64,000 nt of DNA from Desulfuromonadales bacterium (GCA_019429255.1 JAHYIY010000005.1:1-64000); one strand, 5' to 3'; numbered from the stretch's first letter, positions 53,746 through 63,483 are shown. Notes: generated by a model not told the origin, from the sequence alone. Numbers and translations: made by a program.

Positions 53746-53778
53746 GTGTGCTCGTCATGATCCGATTGGAGCCGTCTG

Positions 53779-54819
53779 ATGGCGCTGGAGTTGTGGCAGC
53801 AGCGCCTCAAAGAAAGTGTCACGACGGTCGATGAGCTGGCACAACGGTTCGGGATCGATCCGGAACCGTTGCGGGAGGTGGCGGCGCGCTATCCGCTGAA
53901 AATTACCCCCGGGTATTTTGATCTGATCGGTGCGGTTGGAGATCCGCTCTGGAGCCAGTGCGTTCCCGATGTGCGCGAGTTGCAAGCGGGTGGCTATGCT
54001 GACCCGCTGGCCGAAGCGCATTATTCTCCCGTGCCGGCCATCATCCACCGCTATCCTGACCGGGTGATTCTGCTGGTGTCCAACAATTGCGCCGGGTACT
54101 GCCGCTTCTGCACGCGCAAGCGCAAGGTTGGCAGCAGTGACCATGCCGTCAGTTTTCGTGAGCAGCGTGAAGGGATCGACTATGTTGCCGCTGATGAACG
54201 TATACGCGATGTGATTCTCTCCGGTGGTGATCCGCTGATTCTGCCTGACAGCGTCCTTGAAGATCTGCTGGTGCGGATACGTGCTATTTCCCATGTCGAG
54301 ATCATCCGCATTGGTAGTCGGGTGCCGGTGACCCTGCCCGAGCGTATTACCCCGGCGCTGTGTCAAATCCTCAAGAAATATACCCCGCTTTATCTCAATA
54401 CCCATTTTAATCACCCGCGCGAGCTGACGCCGGCTTCCGCCGCCGCCTGCGCTCTGCTTGCGGACCAGGGTATTGTTCTCGGTAATCAGACGGTGCTGTT
54501 GCACGGGGTGAACGATGACGTCGCAACCATGATCGAACTGCTGCGCGGTCTGCTGAAAATCCGCGTGCGCCCCTACTATCTGCATCAGATGGATCTGGTG
54601 GAAGGTACGGCCCATTTTCGTACACCGCTACAGACCGGTCTGGACATTATCCGTGCCCTACGCGGCCCGGTGTCGGGCATGGCGTGCCCTCATTTTGTTG
54701 TTGACCTGCCCGGCGGCAAGGGGAAGGTGCCGCTGCTCCCCGATGGACTAAGATATCGGGATGGCAAAACGGTGATTACCACCTCTCCCGGGGAGTTGGT
54801 GGAATATCCGGATTTGTGA
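53779..54819 (+). CDS. KamA-family radical SAM protein (lysine 2,3-aminomutase-like)
   Basis: 346 residues. Radical SAM cluster motif [15 protein letters not shown] (Cys104, Cys108, Cys111), SGGDPL, and the PLP-type lysine region FVVDLPGGKGKVPLLP, where classic aminomutase has PGGGGK. It is shorter than lysine 2,3-aminomutase at 59.4 kb (439 residues) and lacks the extra cysteine-rich C-terminal tail. It may be an EpmB-like EF-P lysine aminomutase or an amino acid 2,3-aminomutase of another substrate; the sequence does not decide. The true lysine aminomutase with its acetyltransferase lies 5.6 kb downstream. Confidence 0.82.
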   Translation: MALELWQQRLKESVTTVDELAQRFGIDPEPLREVAARYPLKITPGYFDLIGAVGDPLWSQCVPDVRELQAGGYADPLAEAHYSPVPAIIHRYPDRVILLVSNNCAGYCRFCTRKRKVGSSDHAVSFREQREGIDYVAADERIRDVILSGGDPLILPDSVLEDLLVRIRAISHVEIIRIGSRVPVTLPERITPALCQILKKYTPLYLNTHFNHPRELTPASAAACALLADQGIVLGNQTVLLHGVNDDVATMIELLRGLLKIRVRPYYLHQMDLVEGTAHFRTPLQTGLDIIRALRGPVSGMACPHFVVDLPGGKGKVPLLPDGLRYRDGKTVITTSPGELVEYPDL

Positions 54820-54903
54820 ATGCATTCAAGGTCATGTCGCACTTAATTCCCACCGCCACATCACCCAAAGGGCGTCCTGATCTGCACCAGAGGAGAACCT
54901 TGT

Positions 54904-55956
54904 ATGGATAAGACCATGTTCGCCAGTGACAATTACAGCGGAATCTGTCCTGAGGCCCTGCAGGCGATTGTTGAAGCCAATGCCGGTTATTCGCGCTCTT
55001 ACGGGGAAGATGCCTGGACCGAAAAAGCCTGCAATCGGCTCCGGGAATTTTTCGAGTGCGATTGTGATGTGTTCTTTGTGTTTAACGGCACCGCAGCCAA
55101 TTCGTTGGCGCTGGCATCCCTGTGTCGCTCCTATCACAGTATCGTCTGTCATGAAGTTGCTCACGTTGAAACGGACGAATGTGGGGCCGCCGAATTCTTT
55201 TCCAACGGGAGCAAGATATTGCTGGTTTCCGGTGCTGCCGGGAAAGTTGATCCTGCCGCCATTGTGCACACGGTTTCACGTCGCAGTGACATTCATTATC
55301 CGCGACCAAAGGTGTTGAGTATCAGTCAGGCGACGGAGCTTGGCACCCTCTATTCGGTTACAGAACTTGAACATCTTGGTGAAACGGCCCGACGTCATCA
55401 GCTGGCCTTGCATGTTGATGGTGCTCGTTTCGCCAATGCGCTGGCAGGGCTGAAGGAGTCTCCGGCAACATTAACCTGGCGGGCCGGGGTGGATGTGTTG
55501 ACTTTTGGAGGGACTAAAAACGGCATGCCGATCAGCGAAGCAGTGATATTTTTCAACCATCAATTGGCCGAGGAATTTGCATTTCGTTGCAAACAAGCGG
55601 GACAACTGGCCTCAAAGATGCGGTATCTCGCCGCCCCCTGGGTTGGCATGCTCGAAAAGGGCAGTCTGCTGGCCAATGCCCTTCACGCTAATTCCTGTGC
55701 ACAACTATTGGCAAAGCAGTTGCTGCGTATTCCTGGAGTGACACTCGTTCATCCGGTGCAGGCCAATGCCGTATTCGTACAGTTGCCCGAACTCCTGCTG
55801 GAGCGCCTGCGTCAAGCGGGGTGGCATTTTTATACCTTCATTGGTTCGGGGCATGCGCGCTTTATGTGCTCCTGGCAAACAACAGAAGAAGAGATACGGG
55901 CTTTTGGTGATGAACTGGCAACTATCGCAGCAGAGTTGAAACTTGCAGGCGGTTGA
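54904..55956 (+). CDS. Low-specificity L-threonine aldolase (PLP enzyme)
   Basis: 350 residues. Aldolase motifs FASDNYSGICPEALQA, NGTAANSLAL, HVDGARFANAL and the PLP lysine in TFGGTKNGM. It splits L-threonine to glycine and acetaldehyde. A strong AGAGGAGAA site precedes the ATG. It follows the KamA-like gene by 84 bases in the same direction; a shared amino acid pathway is possible but not shown by the sequence. Confidence 0.92.
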   Translation: MDKTMFASDNYSGICPEALQAIVEANAGYSRSYGEDAWTEKACNRLREFFECDCDVFFVFNGTAANSLALASLCRSYHSIVCHEVAHVETDECGAAEFFSNGSKILLVSGAAGKVDPAAIVHTVSRRSDIHYPRPKVLSISQATELGTLYSVTELEHLGETARRHQLALHVDGARFANALAGLKESPATLTWRAGVDVLTFGGTKNGMPISEAVIFFNHQLAEEFAFRCKQAGQLASKMRYLAAPWVGMLEKGSLLANALHANSCAQLLAKQLLRIPGVTLVHPVQANAVFVQLPELLLERLRQAGWHFYTFIGSGHARFMCSWQTTEEEIRAFGDELATIAAELKLAGG

Positions 55957-56159
55957 AAAGCTATCTGCGTTACTAGGAATCCCGATCTTTTGCTCGATCC
56001 TGCGGACGTGCCTTCACCGGGCCGGATCCTGGCGGCGATCAGCGACGGAGCGCATGGCGCAGGCACTACGATGCAGAGTCGGCGGAACGGGCGGAAAAAC
56101 ACTGTGGTGACCTCCAGCACTGTTCTGGAAGAGATGCCGGCCTCAACTGTTCGCGGGGT
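55957..56159. other. Gap with no recognised gene
   Basis: 203 bases between threonine aldolase and the decayed aminotransferase. GC-rich, with partly open frames but no protein I recognise; it may be more of a decayed gene. Confidence 0.4.
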
Positions 56160-57011
56160 TTATCGAGCTTGTCGACTGAACCGTTCCACCGCCTGTGGGA
56201 TCTGCTCAGTGGCAATATTGCCGAAGGCAAACCTCAGATAGGCTTCGAGTCCGGAACCGAAAGCTTCCCCCGGCAGGCAGATCAGACTGGCCTCGTCAAT
56301 CATGCGGTGCGCCGCCTGTCGTCCGCTTAAGTGTGGCCAGGGGTACCTGACCCAGGCAAAAAGGAGCCACTGGCAATCAGTTCAAACTGGCTTTTTTCCT
56401 GCTTGAAGCAGCTTACGAAATCGTCGTGACGCTGGTTCATCATCTTTGTATTATCCTCCACCCAATGATCCAGATGCTGACAACCGAACTGCAACGCCAG
56501 TTGCGCCGGGCGCGGGTTTTTTTGTGATCAGGCGTTCGATGGTATTGATATCGGGAAGTCCGTTCTTCTCTGGATCAAAAGGGGCGCAGACCGGCGTCAG
56601 ACCGTAGCTCTGCAAACCCATCAGATGATCAAAGTAAGCCGGAAGCTGGATGATAACCTCATCCCCCGGTTGACACAGGCACAACATCGCCAACCAGAAA
56701 GCCTGACTCGCGCCGATGGTCAGACAGACCTGATCGACTTGGGGCGCGCTTTGGTATTGGCGCTGATACCAGTCGCACAGATCCGCACGGACCTCCGGCA
56801 ACCCTTCATCGGGGTTGTATCTGGAGGTCGTTGGATCCTCAAGGGTGGCTTGCAGATGCTTGATCAGGCTTTGCGCAGGCGGCTAGTTGGGAACCGCCTG
56901 GCACAGGTCGATCAGAGGTTTTTCCGGTGCGAAGCTGCATCCCGCCAACCAGCTTTTGACCTCGGTAATCGGTGGTGGTTGTACCTGCTTCAGTAAGGGA
57001 TTAAGGCGCAT
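56160..57011 (-). pseudogene. PLP aminotransferase (class I/II), broken
   Basis: Reads as one class I/II aminotransferase if three lesions are ignored: start MRLNPLLKQVQPPP at 57011, an in-frame TAG at 56883-56885 (PN-stop-PPAQSL), a frameshift at the T-run 56517-56523 (after ITKK), and another near 56360 (SFFAWVRY region). The pieces TSRYNPDEGLPEVRADL, LTIGASQAFWLAML, GDEVIIQLPAYFDHLMGLQ and ICLPGEAFGSGLEAYLRFAF are clear family blocks. Two lesions are next to homopolymers, so sequencing error should be considered for those; the TAG is not. Confidence 0.8.
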
Positions 57012-57378
57012 GGTAATATCTGTGGGATGAAAAAGGGTTAAAAACGCAGGTTATGGTAGTGTCAAGTTGCCTTTCAGGTAAGCAGGAAAAATGTGTGCCC
57101 TGAATATTGAAAGACTCCCCTTCCAGAAAGATCTTCAGCAGCCAGCCGGAACAGATATGGGATTTTATACTGGACAACCAGGATCAGAGCTGTTAGTGTC
57201 ACGCACCTTCGATGTCTTCGGTCGACATCAGTTATCGTGTCCTTCGGTTTGTTCCTGCGTATTTTCCTCGCATATCTATCCTTCGACACCTTTTTAAAAG
57301 AGTCCTGCCTTTAGACCGTTCCTTGTGCGCTAGCGTTTGGGGATGGGCCGGTTCACAATTTTTGGAGAATACTATTTC
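57012..57378. other. Leader/promoter region of rhlE
   Basis: 367 bases without a gene. A small perfect hairpin GATGTCTTCGGTCGACATC is at 57211-57229. The long gap before an RNA helicase gene could be a long leader, as for cold-induced helicases, but no cold-shock box or other motif was recognised. Confidence 0.4.
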
Positions 57379-58692
57379 ATGACGTTCAACGACCTCGGCC
57401 TTTGTGCCGAACTCCTCCGTGCTGTATCTGAAGCAGGCTACAGCCAACCCTCACCGATTCAGGCCAAGGCGATCCCGGTGGTCCTGCAAGGCGGCGATCT
57501 GCTTGCCGGCGCCCAGACCGGAACCGGTAAAACCGCTGGTTTTGCCCTGCCGGTGCTGCACCGCTTGAGTGAAAAAACATCCCAGAGCAGTAGCGCGATT
57601 CGTGCTCTGATTCTGACCCCGACCCGCGAACTGGCGGCCCAGGTTGAAGCGAGCTTTCGCTTGTACGGCAAGTATCTGCCGCTGCGCTCGACGGTGGTTT
57701 TTGGTGGCGTCAATATTCGTCCGCAGATCAATGCCTTGCGTAAAGGGGTTGATATTGTCGTGGCTACTCCGGGACGTCTGCTTGACCATGTTGGTCAGAA
57801 AACCATCGATCTGTCACAGGTTGAAATGTTGGTGCTGGATGAAGCTGATCGCATGCTCGACATGGGCTTTATTCATGATATCCGTAAAATTCTCGGCCTG
57901 CTGCCGCGCAATCGCCAGAATATGCTGTTTTCGGCGACCTTTTCCAATGATATCAAGCGCCTGGCTGACGGTTTTTTGAAGGCTCCGGAGATGATTGAGG
58001 TGGCGCGGCGGAACACCGCTGCCGAGCAGGTCGATCAGGTGATGTACCGGATTGATAAGGGGTTCAAGCGCGCTCTGCTTTCCCATCTGATTTCCGGCAG
58101 TAACTGGCAGCAGGTGTTGGTCTTTACCCGCACCAAGCATGGCGCCAATCGCCTGGCTAGTCAGCTTGACAAGGACGGTATCACGACGACGGCGATCCAC
58201 GGCAACAAGAGCCAGGGTGCCAGAACCAAAGCGCTGGCCGATTTCAAGCAGGGCAGGGTGCGGGTGCTGGTGGCTACCGACATTGCTGCGCGCGGTCTCG
58301 ATATTGAGCAACTGCCCTTTGTCGTCAACTATGAAATGCCCAACGTTCCTGAAGATTATGTCCACCGCATCGGTCGCACCGGCCGCGCCGGCAATACCGG
58401 CAATGCTATTTCCTTTGTCTGCAGTGAAGAACGCAAGCAGCTGCACGATATTGAAACCCTGTTACAGCGCCGGATTCCCTTGCAGGAGCAGGAGGCCGGT
58501 TTGAAGCTGGTCGCTTCGGCCGTTGACTCACCAGCGCGGCGTCCTGTGCGCGGTGGCGGGGCAGCGCCCTCCAGTCGCCAGCCTGCCAAGAGCCAGCGTC
58601 GCAGTGGCCGTCCGCTAGCGGGAAAATCGTACACTCCCCAAACCGGTTCTGGTCATGCAACAAAAGCCCACGCCAGTGGTGCTCCGCGTTAA
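57379..58692 (+). CDS. rhlE: DEAD-box RNA helicase RhlE
   Basis: 437 residues from the ATG at 57379; a start 14 codons earlier is in frame but the family begins MTFNDLGL. Q motif [12 protein letters not shown], Walker [19 protein letters not shown] (LFSATFS), and [10 protein letters not shown]. The C-terminal tail (about 375-437) is basic and low in complexity, probably for RNA binding. It unwinds RNA in ribosome assembly or mRNA turnover. A terminator follows. Confidence 0.93.
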   Translation: MTFNDLGLCAELLRAVSEAGYSQPSPIQAKAIPVVLQGGDLLAGAQTGTGKTAGFALPVLHRLSEKTSQSSSAIRALILTPTRELAAQVEASFRLYGKYLPLRSTVVFGGVNIRPQINALRKGVDIVVATPGRLLDHVGQKTIDLSQVEMLVLDEADRMLDMGFIHDIRKILGLLPRNRQNMLFSATFSNDIKRLADGFLKAPEMIEVARRNTAAEQVDQVMYRIDKGFKRALLSHLISGSNWQQVLVFTRTKHGANRLASQLDKDGITTTAIHGNKSQGARTKALADFKQGRVRVLVATDIAARGLDIEQLPFVVNYEMPNVPEDYVHRIGRTGRAGNTGNAISFVCSEERKQLHDIETLLQRRIPLQEQEAGLKLVASAVDSPARRPVRGGGAAPSSRQPAKSQRRSGRPLAGKSYTPQTGSGHATKAHASGAPR

Positions 58693-58850
58693 CAGGCTTT
58701 ACGCAGCGGTAATGCAATACCCCCCCTCCCCCGAGGGCTGTTATGACAGCTTTCGGGGTTTTTTATTGCCCTTGTCACCATGGGAGGTAGCCCCAAACGA
58801 CCTAAAAGTAAACCGAAGGCAAAGGCAAAACTGATCAGAATAACAGGCAT
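58689..58850 (-). pseudogene. Kef-type cation:proton antiporter, N-terminal stub
   Basis: From the ATG at 58850 (AGAGG 7 bases upstream) the frame reads MPVILISFAFAFGLLLGRLG followed by LPPMV, the usual first helix of CPA2/Kef antiporters, then runs through the rhlE terminator in reverse to a stop after 53 codons. The rest of the antiporter is absent. Either a remnant or a very small membrane protein; remnant is more likely. Confidence 0.5.
58729..58766 (+). terminator. Terminator after rhlE
   Basis: CCCCGA-GGG-CTGT pairs with ACAG-CT-TTCGGGG, followed by TTTTTTATT. A classical Rho-independent terminator 37 bases after the rhlE stop. Confidence 0.85.
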
Positions 58851-59374
58851 AAAAAACCTCTAAGGATTGGCTGCGGCCAATAAATCAGCTTGGGATTGAT
58901 CAGGTTGGGTGGGCGCAGATGGGATGTCGCCGTCCATGGCGACAAGCGTCCCTTGACATAGGAGCCCCGATCCGGTGCTGAACAGTTACAATAAAACAAT
59001 CAGCGCTGACCAGGGTGAGTGCAGGGTGATTTTGCATAAAAATGCCACAGATTGTTCCTTGCCTCGTGAAAGATTCTTTGTTATGGTTTGTTGGTGACTT
59101 TAAGAATAGTAAATTCCTTCGATAATAAATCGATGCTTCTAACAAGATCATCGGAAATTATAATAAATGGTTAGTATTTATTTTTTTACATTCGAAACTT
59201 TTGAGCAGAACTCAAAAACTCCTGTTTACCCCACTTTATTAGTTTATCTCTGACATCTTAAATAATTATACTTTAATGGTATGACACAGGATCTCACCTT
59301 CAGGTGGTGATTCTTTATCCCATTTTTACCAACGTTAGATTCGAACGGAAAAAAAGGAGAAAAAGGCTTTTATT
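58851..59374. other. AT-rich region upstream of ablA with truncated repeat
   Basis: 524 bases. A shortened copy of the three-stem repeat is at 58922-58990. 59090-59370 is strongly AT-rich and likely holds the ablA promoter; GATCTCACC-TTCA-GGTGGTGATT near 59294 forms a hairpin in the leader. AAAAAAGGAG precedes the ablA ATG. No gene. Confidence 0.5.
58922..58990 (-). repeat. Three-stem structured repeat, copy 6 (truncated)
   Basis: Keeps the larger hairpin (GATGTCGCCGTCCATGGCGA) and one outer arm ending GATCCGGTGCTGAACAGTTAC, but lacks the first hairpin and the other arm. Confidence 0.65.
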
Positions 59375-60694
59375 ATGGGCATTTACTCGAGTAATCAACA
59401 AAAAATCGCAGCAGACTTAAGCGACTATCATGTCAACCAATCCAAATGGACTGACTGGCACTGGCAACTGCGCAATTCCATCAACCGCGTCGACACCTTT
59501 GAGAAACTTCTCGGGATTGAGCTTGAAGATGTGGAGCGGCGCAAAATTGGCCTAACTCTGCGAAAATTCCCCCTGTCGATCACGCCTTACTACCTGTCCT
59601 TGATTGATGCTGATGATTTTCGCAATGATCCGATTTTTCGCCAGGCGTTCCCTGATCCTAAAGAGTTGGAAATTGAGAAATGCGACATGAGTGATCCGCT
59701 GGCGGAAGATCGTGACAGTCCGGCACCGGGCATCACCCATCGTTATCCCGACCGGGTGTTATTCCATGTCAGCAATGTCTGCTCCATGTACTGTCGCCAC
59801 TGTACGCGCAAACGTAAGGTCGGCGACACTGATTCTATCCCCGATCGGAATCAGATCCGTGCCGGCCTTGATTATATCCGCGGTGCTACCGAGGTGCGTG
59901 ATGTGCTGCTCTCCGGCGGCGATCCCCTGATGCTTTCTGATCAGTATCTCGATTGGATTTTGACCGAACTGCGCCAGATCAAGCACGTTCAAGTGATCCG
60001 TATTGGTTCACGTATGCCGGTAGTTCTCCCCTATCGGATTACTGACGATCTGGTCGACATGCTAAAAAAACATCACCCCCTGTGGCTCAATACCCACTTT
60101 AATCACCCACGAGAGCTTACCAGTTCATCGAAGCAGGCGCTAAGAAAACTGGCTGATGCCGGTATCCCTTTGGGTAATCAGACGGTGCTGCTGGCCGGGG
60201 TAAATGACTGCGTGCGGATTGTTAAGTCGCTGGTGCACAAATTGGTGGAGAACCGCGTCCGTCCCTATTATCTCTATCAGTGCGATCTGTCTGAAGGACT
60301 GTCCCATTTCCGTACCCCGGTGGGTAAGGGGATCGAGATTATGGAAGGCTTGATTGGCCATACCAGTGGTTTTTCCGTGCCGACCTATGTGGTTGATGCT
60401 CCAGGCGGTGGCGGTAAAATTCCCTTGACGCCGAACTACCTGATTTCTTTGTCAACCAATAAGGTCGTGCTGCGCAACTACGAAGGGGTGATCACCACCT
60501 ATGCCGAACCTGAAAGCTATAAAGCCAAGTTCTGCGATCGTCAGTGCAGGATCTGCGATCTGCAACTGAATCTGGAGGGTGCCGACGATAACTACAATGC
60601 CACCGGGATTGAACAGTTGCTGTGTGATTATGATGAAACTATCAGCTTGACTCCGGCCGGTAACGAACGTATGGAGCGACGTGATGACAGTTGA
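59375..60694 (+). CDS. ablA: Lysine 2,3-aminomutase (AblA)
   Basis: 439 residues. Radical SAM motif CSMYCRHC (Cys136, Cys140, Cys143), SGGDPLM, the PLP-lysine region [20 protein letters not shown], and a C-terminal cysteine cluster ([12 protein letters not shown]). Converts L-lysine to beta-lysine with a 5'-deoxyadenosyl radical. It overlaps ablB, so lysine is turned into the osmoprotectant N-epsilon-acetyl-beta-lysine, a sign of salt exposure. Confidence 0.93.
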   Translation: MGIYSSNQQKIAADLSDYHVNQSKWTDWHWQLRNSINRVDTFEKLLGIELEDVERRKIGLTLRKFPLSITPYYLSLIDADDFRNDPIFRQAFPDPKELEIEKCDMSDPLAEDRDSPAPGITHRYPDRVLFHVSNVCSMYCRHCTRKRKVGDTDSIPDRNQIRAGLDYIRGATEVRDVLLSGGDPLMLSDQYLDWILTELRQIKHVQVIRIGSRMPVVLPYRITDDLVDMLKKHHPLWLNTHFNHPRELTSSSKQALRKLADAGIPLGNQTVLLAGVNDCVRIVKSLVHKLVENRVRPYYLYQCDLSEGLSHFRTPVGKGIEIMEGLIGHTSGFSVPTYVVDAPGGGGKIPLTPNYLISLSTNKVVLRNYEGVITTYAEPESYKAKFCDRQCRICDLQLNLEGADDNYNATGIEQLLCDYDETISLTPAGNERMERRDDS

Positions 60695-61529
60695 TCGTGT
60701 TGAATCCTTTAGATCCTCCATATTGCAGCATGGTCCGGAAAATGATCGGGTTTATCTGATGAAACTGCAGCAGGACGATGTGGTTGGAGTGCTTGAGTAC
60801 ATTAATGAGCTGGTCGATCAGCACAACTATTCCAAGGTATTCGCTAAAATTCCTGCAACCAGTAAAGATCCTTTTCTTGAAGCTGGTTATTGTGTTGAAG
60901 CACAGGTGCCGGGTTTCTATCAGGGCGAAATTGATGGGTTGTTTCTGGCCAGTTATCCTCAGGCTGAACGTCAACAGGATCCAGACTCCGAACGCGTAGT
61001 TAAGGTGTTGAATGCTGCCCGGAGAAAGTCTGGTTCTCTTGCTCCCGTCCATTTGCCGGAAGGCGCAGCCAATCAATGCCGGTTGGCAGACCCTGATGAT
61101 TGTACCGCCATGGCCGACCTCTATCAGCGGGTTTTTTCCAGCTACCCGTTTCCGATTCACGACCCGGTTTATCTGGCCGAGACAATGGCTGACAATGTGA
61201 CCTACGCCGGTATCTGGAAGGGAGAGGAACTGATTGCTCTGGCATCAGCCGAGGTTGACAAGGCCGCTTCCCATGCCGAAATGACCGATTTTGCCACCGC
61301 TCCCGCCTGCCGGGGAGAGGGGCTGGCGCATCTGCTGTTAGCCAAACTGGAAACCCTGATGGCGCAGGCAAGGGTTCAAACCTGTTACACTATTGCCCGT
61401 GCCACCTCCTTCGGCATGAATATCACCTTTGCCAAAAGCGGTTATCGGTACGGCGGCACCCTGGTGCAGAATACCCAGATTTCCGGCGGGCTGGAGAGTA
61501 TGAACGTCTGGTACAAGCCGGTTGAGTAA
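60684..61529 (+). CDS. ablB: Beta-lysine N-acetyltransferase (AblB)
   Basis: 281 residues from the ATG at 60684 (GGAG 7 bases upstream; a GTG directly before it is possible), overlapping ablA by 11 bases. N-terminal AblB-specific domain and a C-terminal GNAT domain (about 125-260) with the acetyl-CoA loop [11 protein letters not shown]. Adds an acetyl group to the epsilon-amino group of beta-lysine, the last step to the compatible solute. Confidence 0.92.
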   Translation: MTVDRVESFRSSILQHGPENDRVYLMKLQQDDVVGVLEYINELVDQHNYSKVFAKIPATSKDPFLEAGYCVEAQVPGFYQGEIDGLFLASYPQAERQQDPDSERVVKVLNAARRKSGSLAPVHLPEGAANQCRLADPDDCTAMADLYQRVFSSYPFPIHDPVYLAETMADNVTYAGIWKGEELIALASAEVDKAASHAEMTDFATAPACRGEGLAHLLLAKLETLMAQARVQTCYTIARATSFGMNITFAKSGYRYGGTLVQNTQISGGLESMNVWYKPVE

Positions 61530-61540
61530 GATTCGAGTGT

Positions 61541-62365
61541 TCAGGCTGTTTTGCTCTGCAGCAGCTTGTTCCAGGTGTTGCGCTCAAGAAAAGACCCGAT
61601 GACATTCTCCTCCATGGTTTGAAACATGGACCAGGGGATCGACATGCTCATGACATTTTCGCCGAAGTGATTGCGCAGGTAGAGGCGCGCCGACAAATCC
61701 ATCAGGCCGGCTACCGCTTTGGGGCGGTCTTTTTCCTCTTCATCATAAGCATAGAGGCCGACCGCCTGACAACCGGCAGCAAAGGGGAAGATGACATTGT
61801 CATTGCCTTCAAAGCTGTAGTTGGCCAGCACACCAAGGGCAGAAAACCGGTCGGGATCACAGAAGAACACCACAACAATCGGTTCCTCCTGCTGCGGATC
61901 GATCTCACTTAGGGGTTTGAATACGACATATTGGGTGGGAATATCACGCATCGGCAGATCATCGATAAAATCTCGCACTGCCTCCGGGTTTTTCAGATAA
62001 CGTTCCCCCTGCAGGTACTCCTCGATAAAATGTTCATCAGTAAAAGCCTTGAGCGCCCTGGCGACCTCTTCCCCGTCGGGGTGGCCGGCGTTGCCGGAGG
62101 AAAGGAAGCGGCAGAATCCTTCTGTCCCGCCGGGGAAATTACGATACTGGTCGCCGAAGCCAAAGCCGGTGCCGCCGCCGAAACAGCCGAAAGCATCGCG
62201 ACTGCAGGCGGTAACCTTTCCCTTGGCCGCTGCCGCCGTCAGCCACAGGCTGCAGCTCCAGGATTTATCCTTGAACATTTGCGCTCCTTCGGGTTTTTCA
62301 TCGCTCCAGAGGATGGCAACCGGCTGGTGGGGAAGGGAGATCGCTGTGGCAATCTGACTGTTCAT
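61541..62365 (-). CDS. DUF169 domain protein
   Basis: 274 residues, a DUF169 family member: CSRDAFGCFGGGTGFGF near residues 54-70, then VVFKPLSEIDPQ and VVFFCDPDRFSALGVLANY. The family is widespread in anaerobes and archaea, with conserved cysteines, but no function has been shown. AGGAG 7 bases before the ATG. Convergent with ablB and separated from the next gene by a repeat. Confidence 0.85.
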   Translation of the reverse strand: MNSQIATAISLPHQPVAILWSDEKPEGAQMFKDKSWSCSLWLTAAAAKGKVTACSRDAFGCFGGGTGFGFGDQYRNFPGGTEGFCRFLSSGNAGHPDGEEVARALKAFTDEHFIEEYLQGERYLKNPEAVRDFIDDLPMRDIPTQYVVFKPLSEIDPQQEEPIVVVFFCDPDRFSALGVLANYSFEGNDNVIFPFAAGCQAVGLYAYDEEEKDRPKAVAGLMDLSARLYLRNHFGENVMSMSIPWSMFQTMEENVIGSFLERNTWNKLLQSKTA

Positions 62366-62689
62366 GATAGACTCCTGTCGGCAAAGGGATTACAAAAAAA
62401 GCGTATCTGTTCAGCTATGCCCTTGCGCAGGGTCGGGGCGCCTGTGACAAGAGTGTTTGTCGCCATGGATGGCGACAACAAGCGGTCATGGATGACCCAA
62501 CGGGAAACAATCGCGTCCCTTGACATAGGACCCCCGATCCGGTGCTGAACAGATACAAAAAGCATACATGAATTGGCCATTATATTGATGTTGCAGGTAT
62601 CTGTCGAGTCTGTTAAAGATGCTCAAGCCTTAGGCTGTCATTAAAGATATTTTGCATGAATCTGTGTCCAATAACTGCCGGAGTAGCTC
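62366..62689. other. Divergent gap with three-stem repeat
   Basis: 324 bases between divergent genes, about half filled by the three-stem repeat (62403-62556). The remaining bases are AT-rich with no recognised motif beyond GGAG before the DUF3617 start. Confidence 0.55.
62403..62556 (-). repeat. Three-stem structured repeat, copy 7 (best terminal inverted repeats)
   Basis: Ends are a perfect 13-base inverse pair: GTATCTGTTCAGC at 62403-62415 and GCTGAACAGATAC at 62544-62556. Inner hairpins TTGTCGCCATGGATGGCGAC and GTCATGGATGAC (plus strand) are present, with the same extra insertion type as copy 2 beside the smaller hairpin. Confidence 0.8.
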
Positions 62690-63298
62690 ATGAATCGATC
62701 CTTTCCCCATTTTTTCCTGATGCTGCTGTTCGCTATCCTGACGCCGTTCATGGTTCTGGCGCAAAGAGACATTCCATCTCCACAACCGGGTCTGTGGATG
62801 ATTGAGTCAACAACGACAATAAATGATGTAAACATGCAGGATGCCTTGCGTGCTGCACAGCAGCAGATGCTGGAAGAGTTGCCGCCGGAATACCGGGCAG
62901 CGGTGGAGGCGGCATGGGGGACGATGGCGGACATTCATCGGGATTATCAGTGCATCAGTGCCGACGATATAGCGATTATTACCGATCCGCACGCCTATTT
63001 GCAGCGTGTCAATGAGGAAATGCCGGAGTGCCGTTTTGAAATAGTGCGCACGGATGGTTCTATGGTGCGTCTTAACGGGCGTTGTGATGACGCAGAGGGA
63101 TTCAGTGGTGATTTTGATGGGGAGTTGCGGATCCTCAGTGCAGAGCACATGCGTTCGGTGTTTGTCGGCAAAGGTCGCTATCTTGAAAATGTTGACCTGC
63201 CAGGGATTGAATTGCCGGAAGATGGCCGGGTTGAAATGCGCATGGCAGAAACATCGCATTGGATTTCTGCCGATTGTGATGCGCTACCGGTACCTTAG
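62690..63298 (+). CDS. Exported DUF3617 protein
   Basis: 202 residues with a signal peptide (about 1-24, ending VLAQR). The mature start PSPQPGLWMIESTTTIN matches the DUF3617 pattern (PGLW near the start), and two cysteine-containing blocks (YQCISADD, ECRFEIVR) follow in the usual order. A small periplasmic protein of unknown function. Not part of an operon. Confidence 0.78.
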   Translation: MNRSFPHFFLMLLFAILTPFMVLAQRDIPSPQPGLWMIESTTTINDVNMQDALRAAQQQMLEELPPEYRAAVEAAWGTMADIHRDYQCISADDIAIITDPHAYLQRVNEEMPECRFEIVRTDGSMVRLNGRCDDAEGFSGDFDGELRILSAEHMRSVFVGKGRYLENVDLPGIELPEDGRVEMRMAETSHWISADCDALPVP

Positions 63299-63321
63299 TA
63301 TATCGCCGAAAACTGTTGCAG

Positions 63322-63423
63322 ATGAGTTTCGATGACAAGGCCACCCACTGGGATGCCGACCCGAAAAAGGTAGATCGGTCCAACATTGTAGCTGCCGCTA
63401 TCCTTCAGGATGGAGATAGATAA
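63322..63423 (+). pseudogene. Class I SAM methyltransferase, N-terminal stub
   Basis: ATG at 63322 reads MSFDDKATHWDADPKKVDRS then NIVAAAIL and a stop after 33 codons. The opening FDDKA-WD-DP-KV-R is the usual start of a family of small SAM-dependent methyltransferases; the rest of the gene is missing. It ends within the terminator of ccsB. Confidence 0.5.
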
Positions 63424-63452
63424 AAAGGGCGCCCCATGTCGAGGCGCCCTTT
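63420..63452 (-). terminator. Terminator of ccsB
   Basis: AAAGGGCGCC pairs with GGCGCCCTTT (63424-63433, 63443-63452) and is followed by TTTTTATC on the minus strand, 32 bases after the ccsB stop. Confidence 0.75.
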
Positions 63453-63483
63453 CTTGTTGGTCAGTGTATATTCTGCCGGCCGA

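Noticed and set aside
62362-62580. 72-residue minus-strand ORF between DUF169 and DUF3617 genes
   Set aside because: It is a translation of the three-stem repeat; similar peptides (KRSWMT..., LVTGAPTLRKGIAE) appear wherever the repeat occurs.
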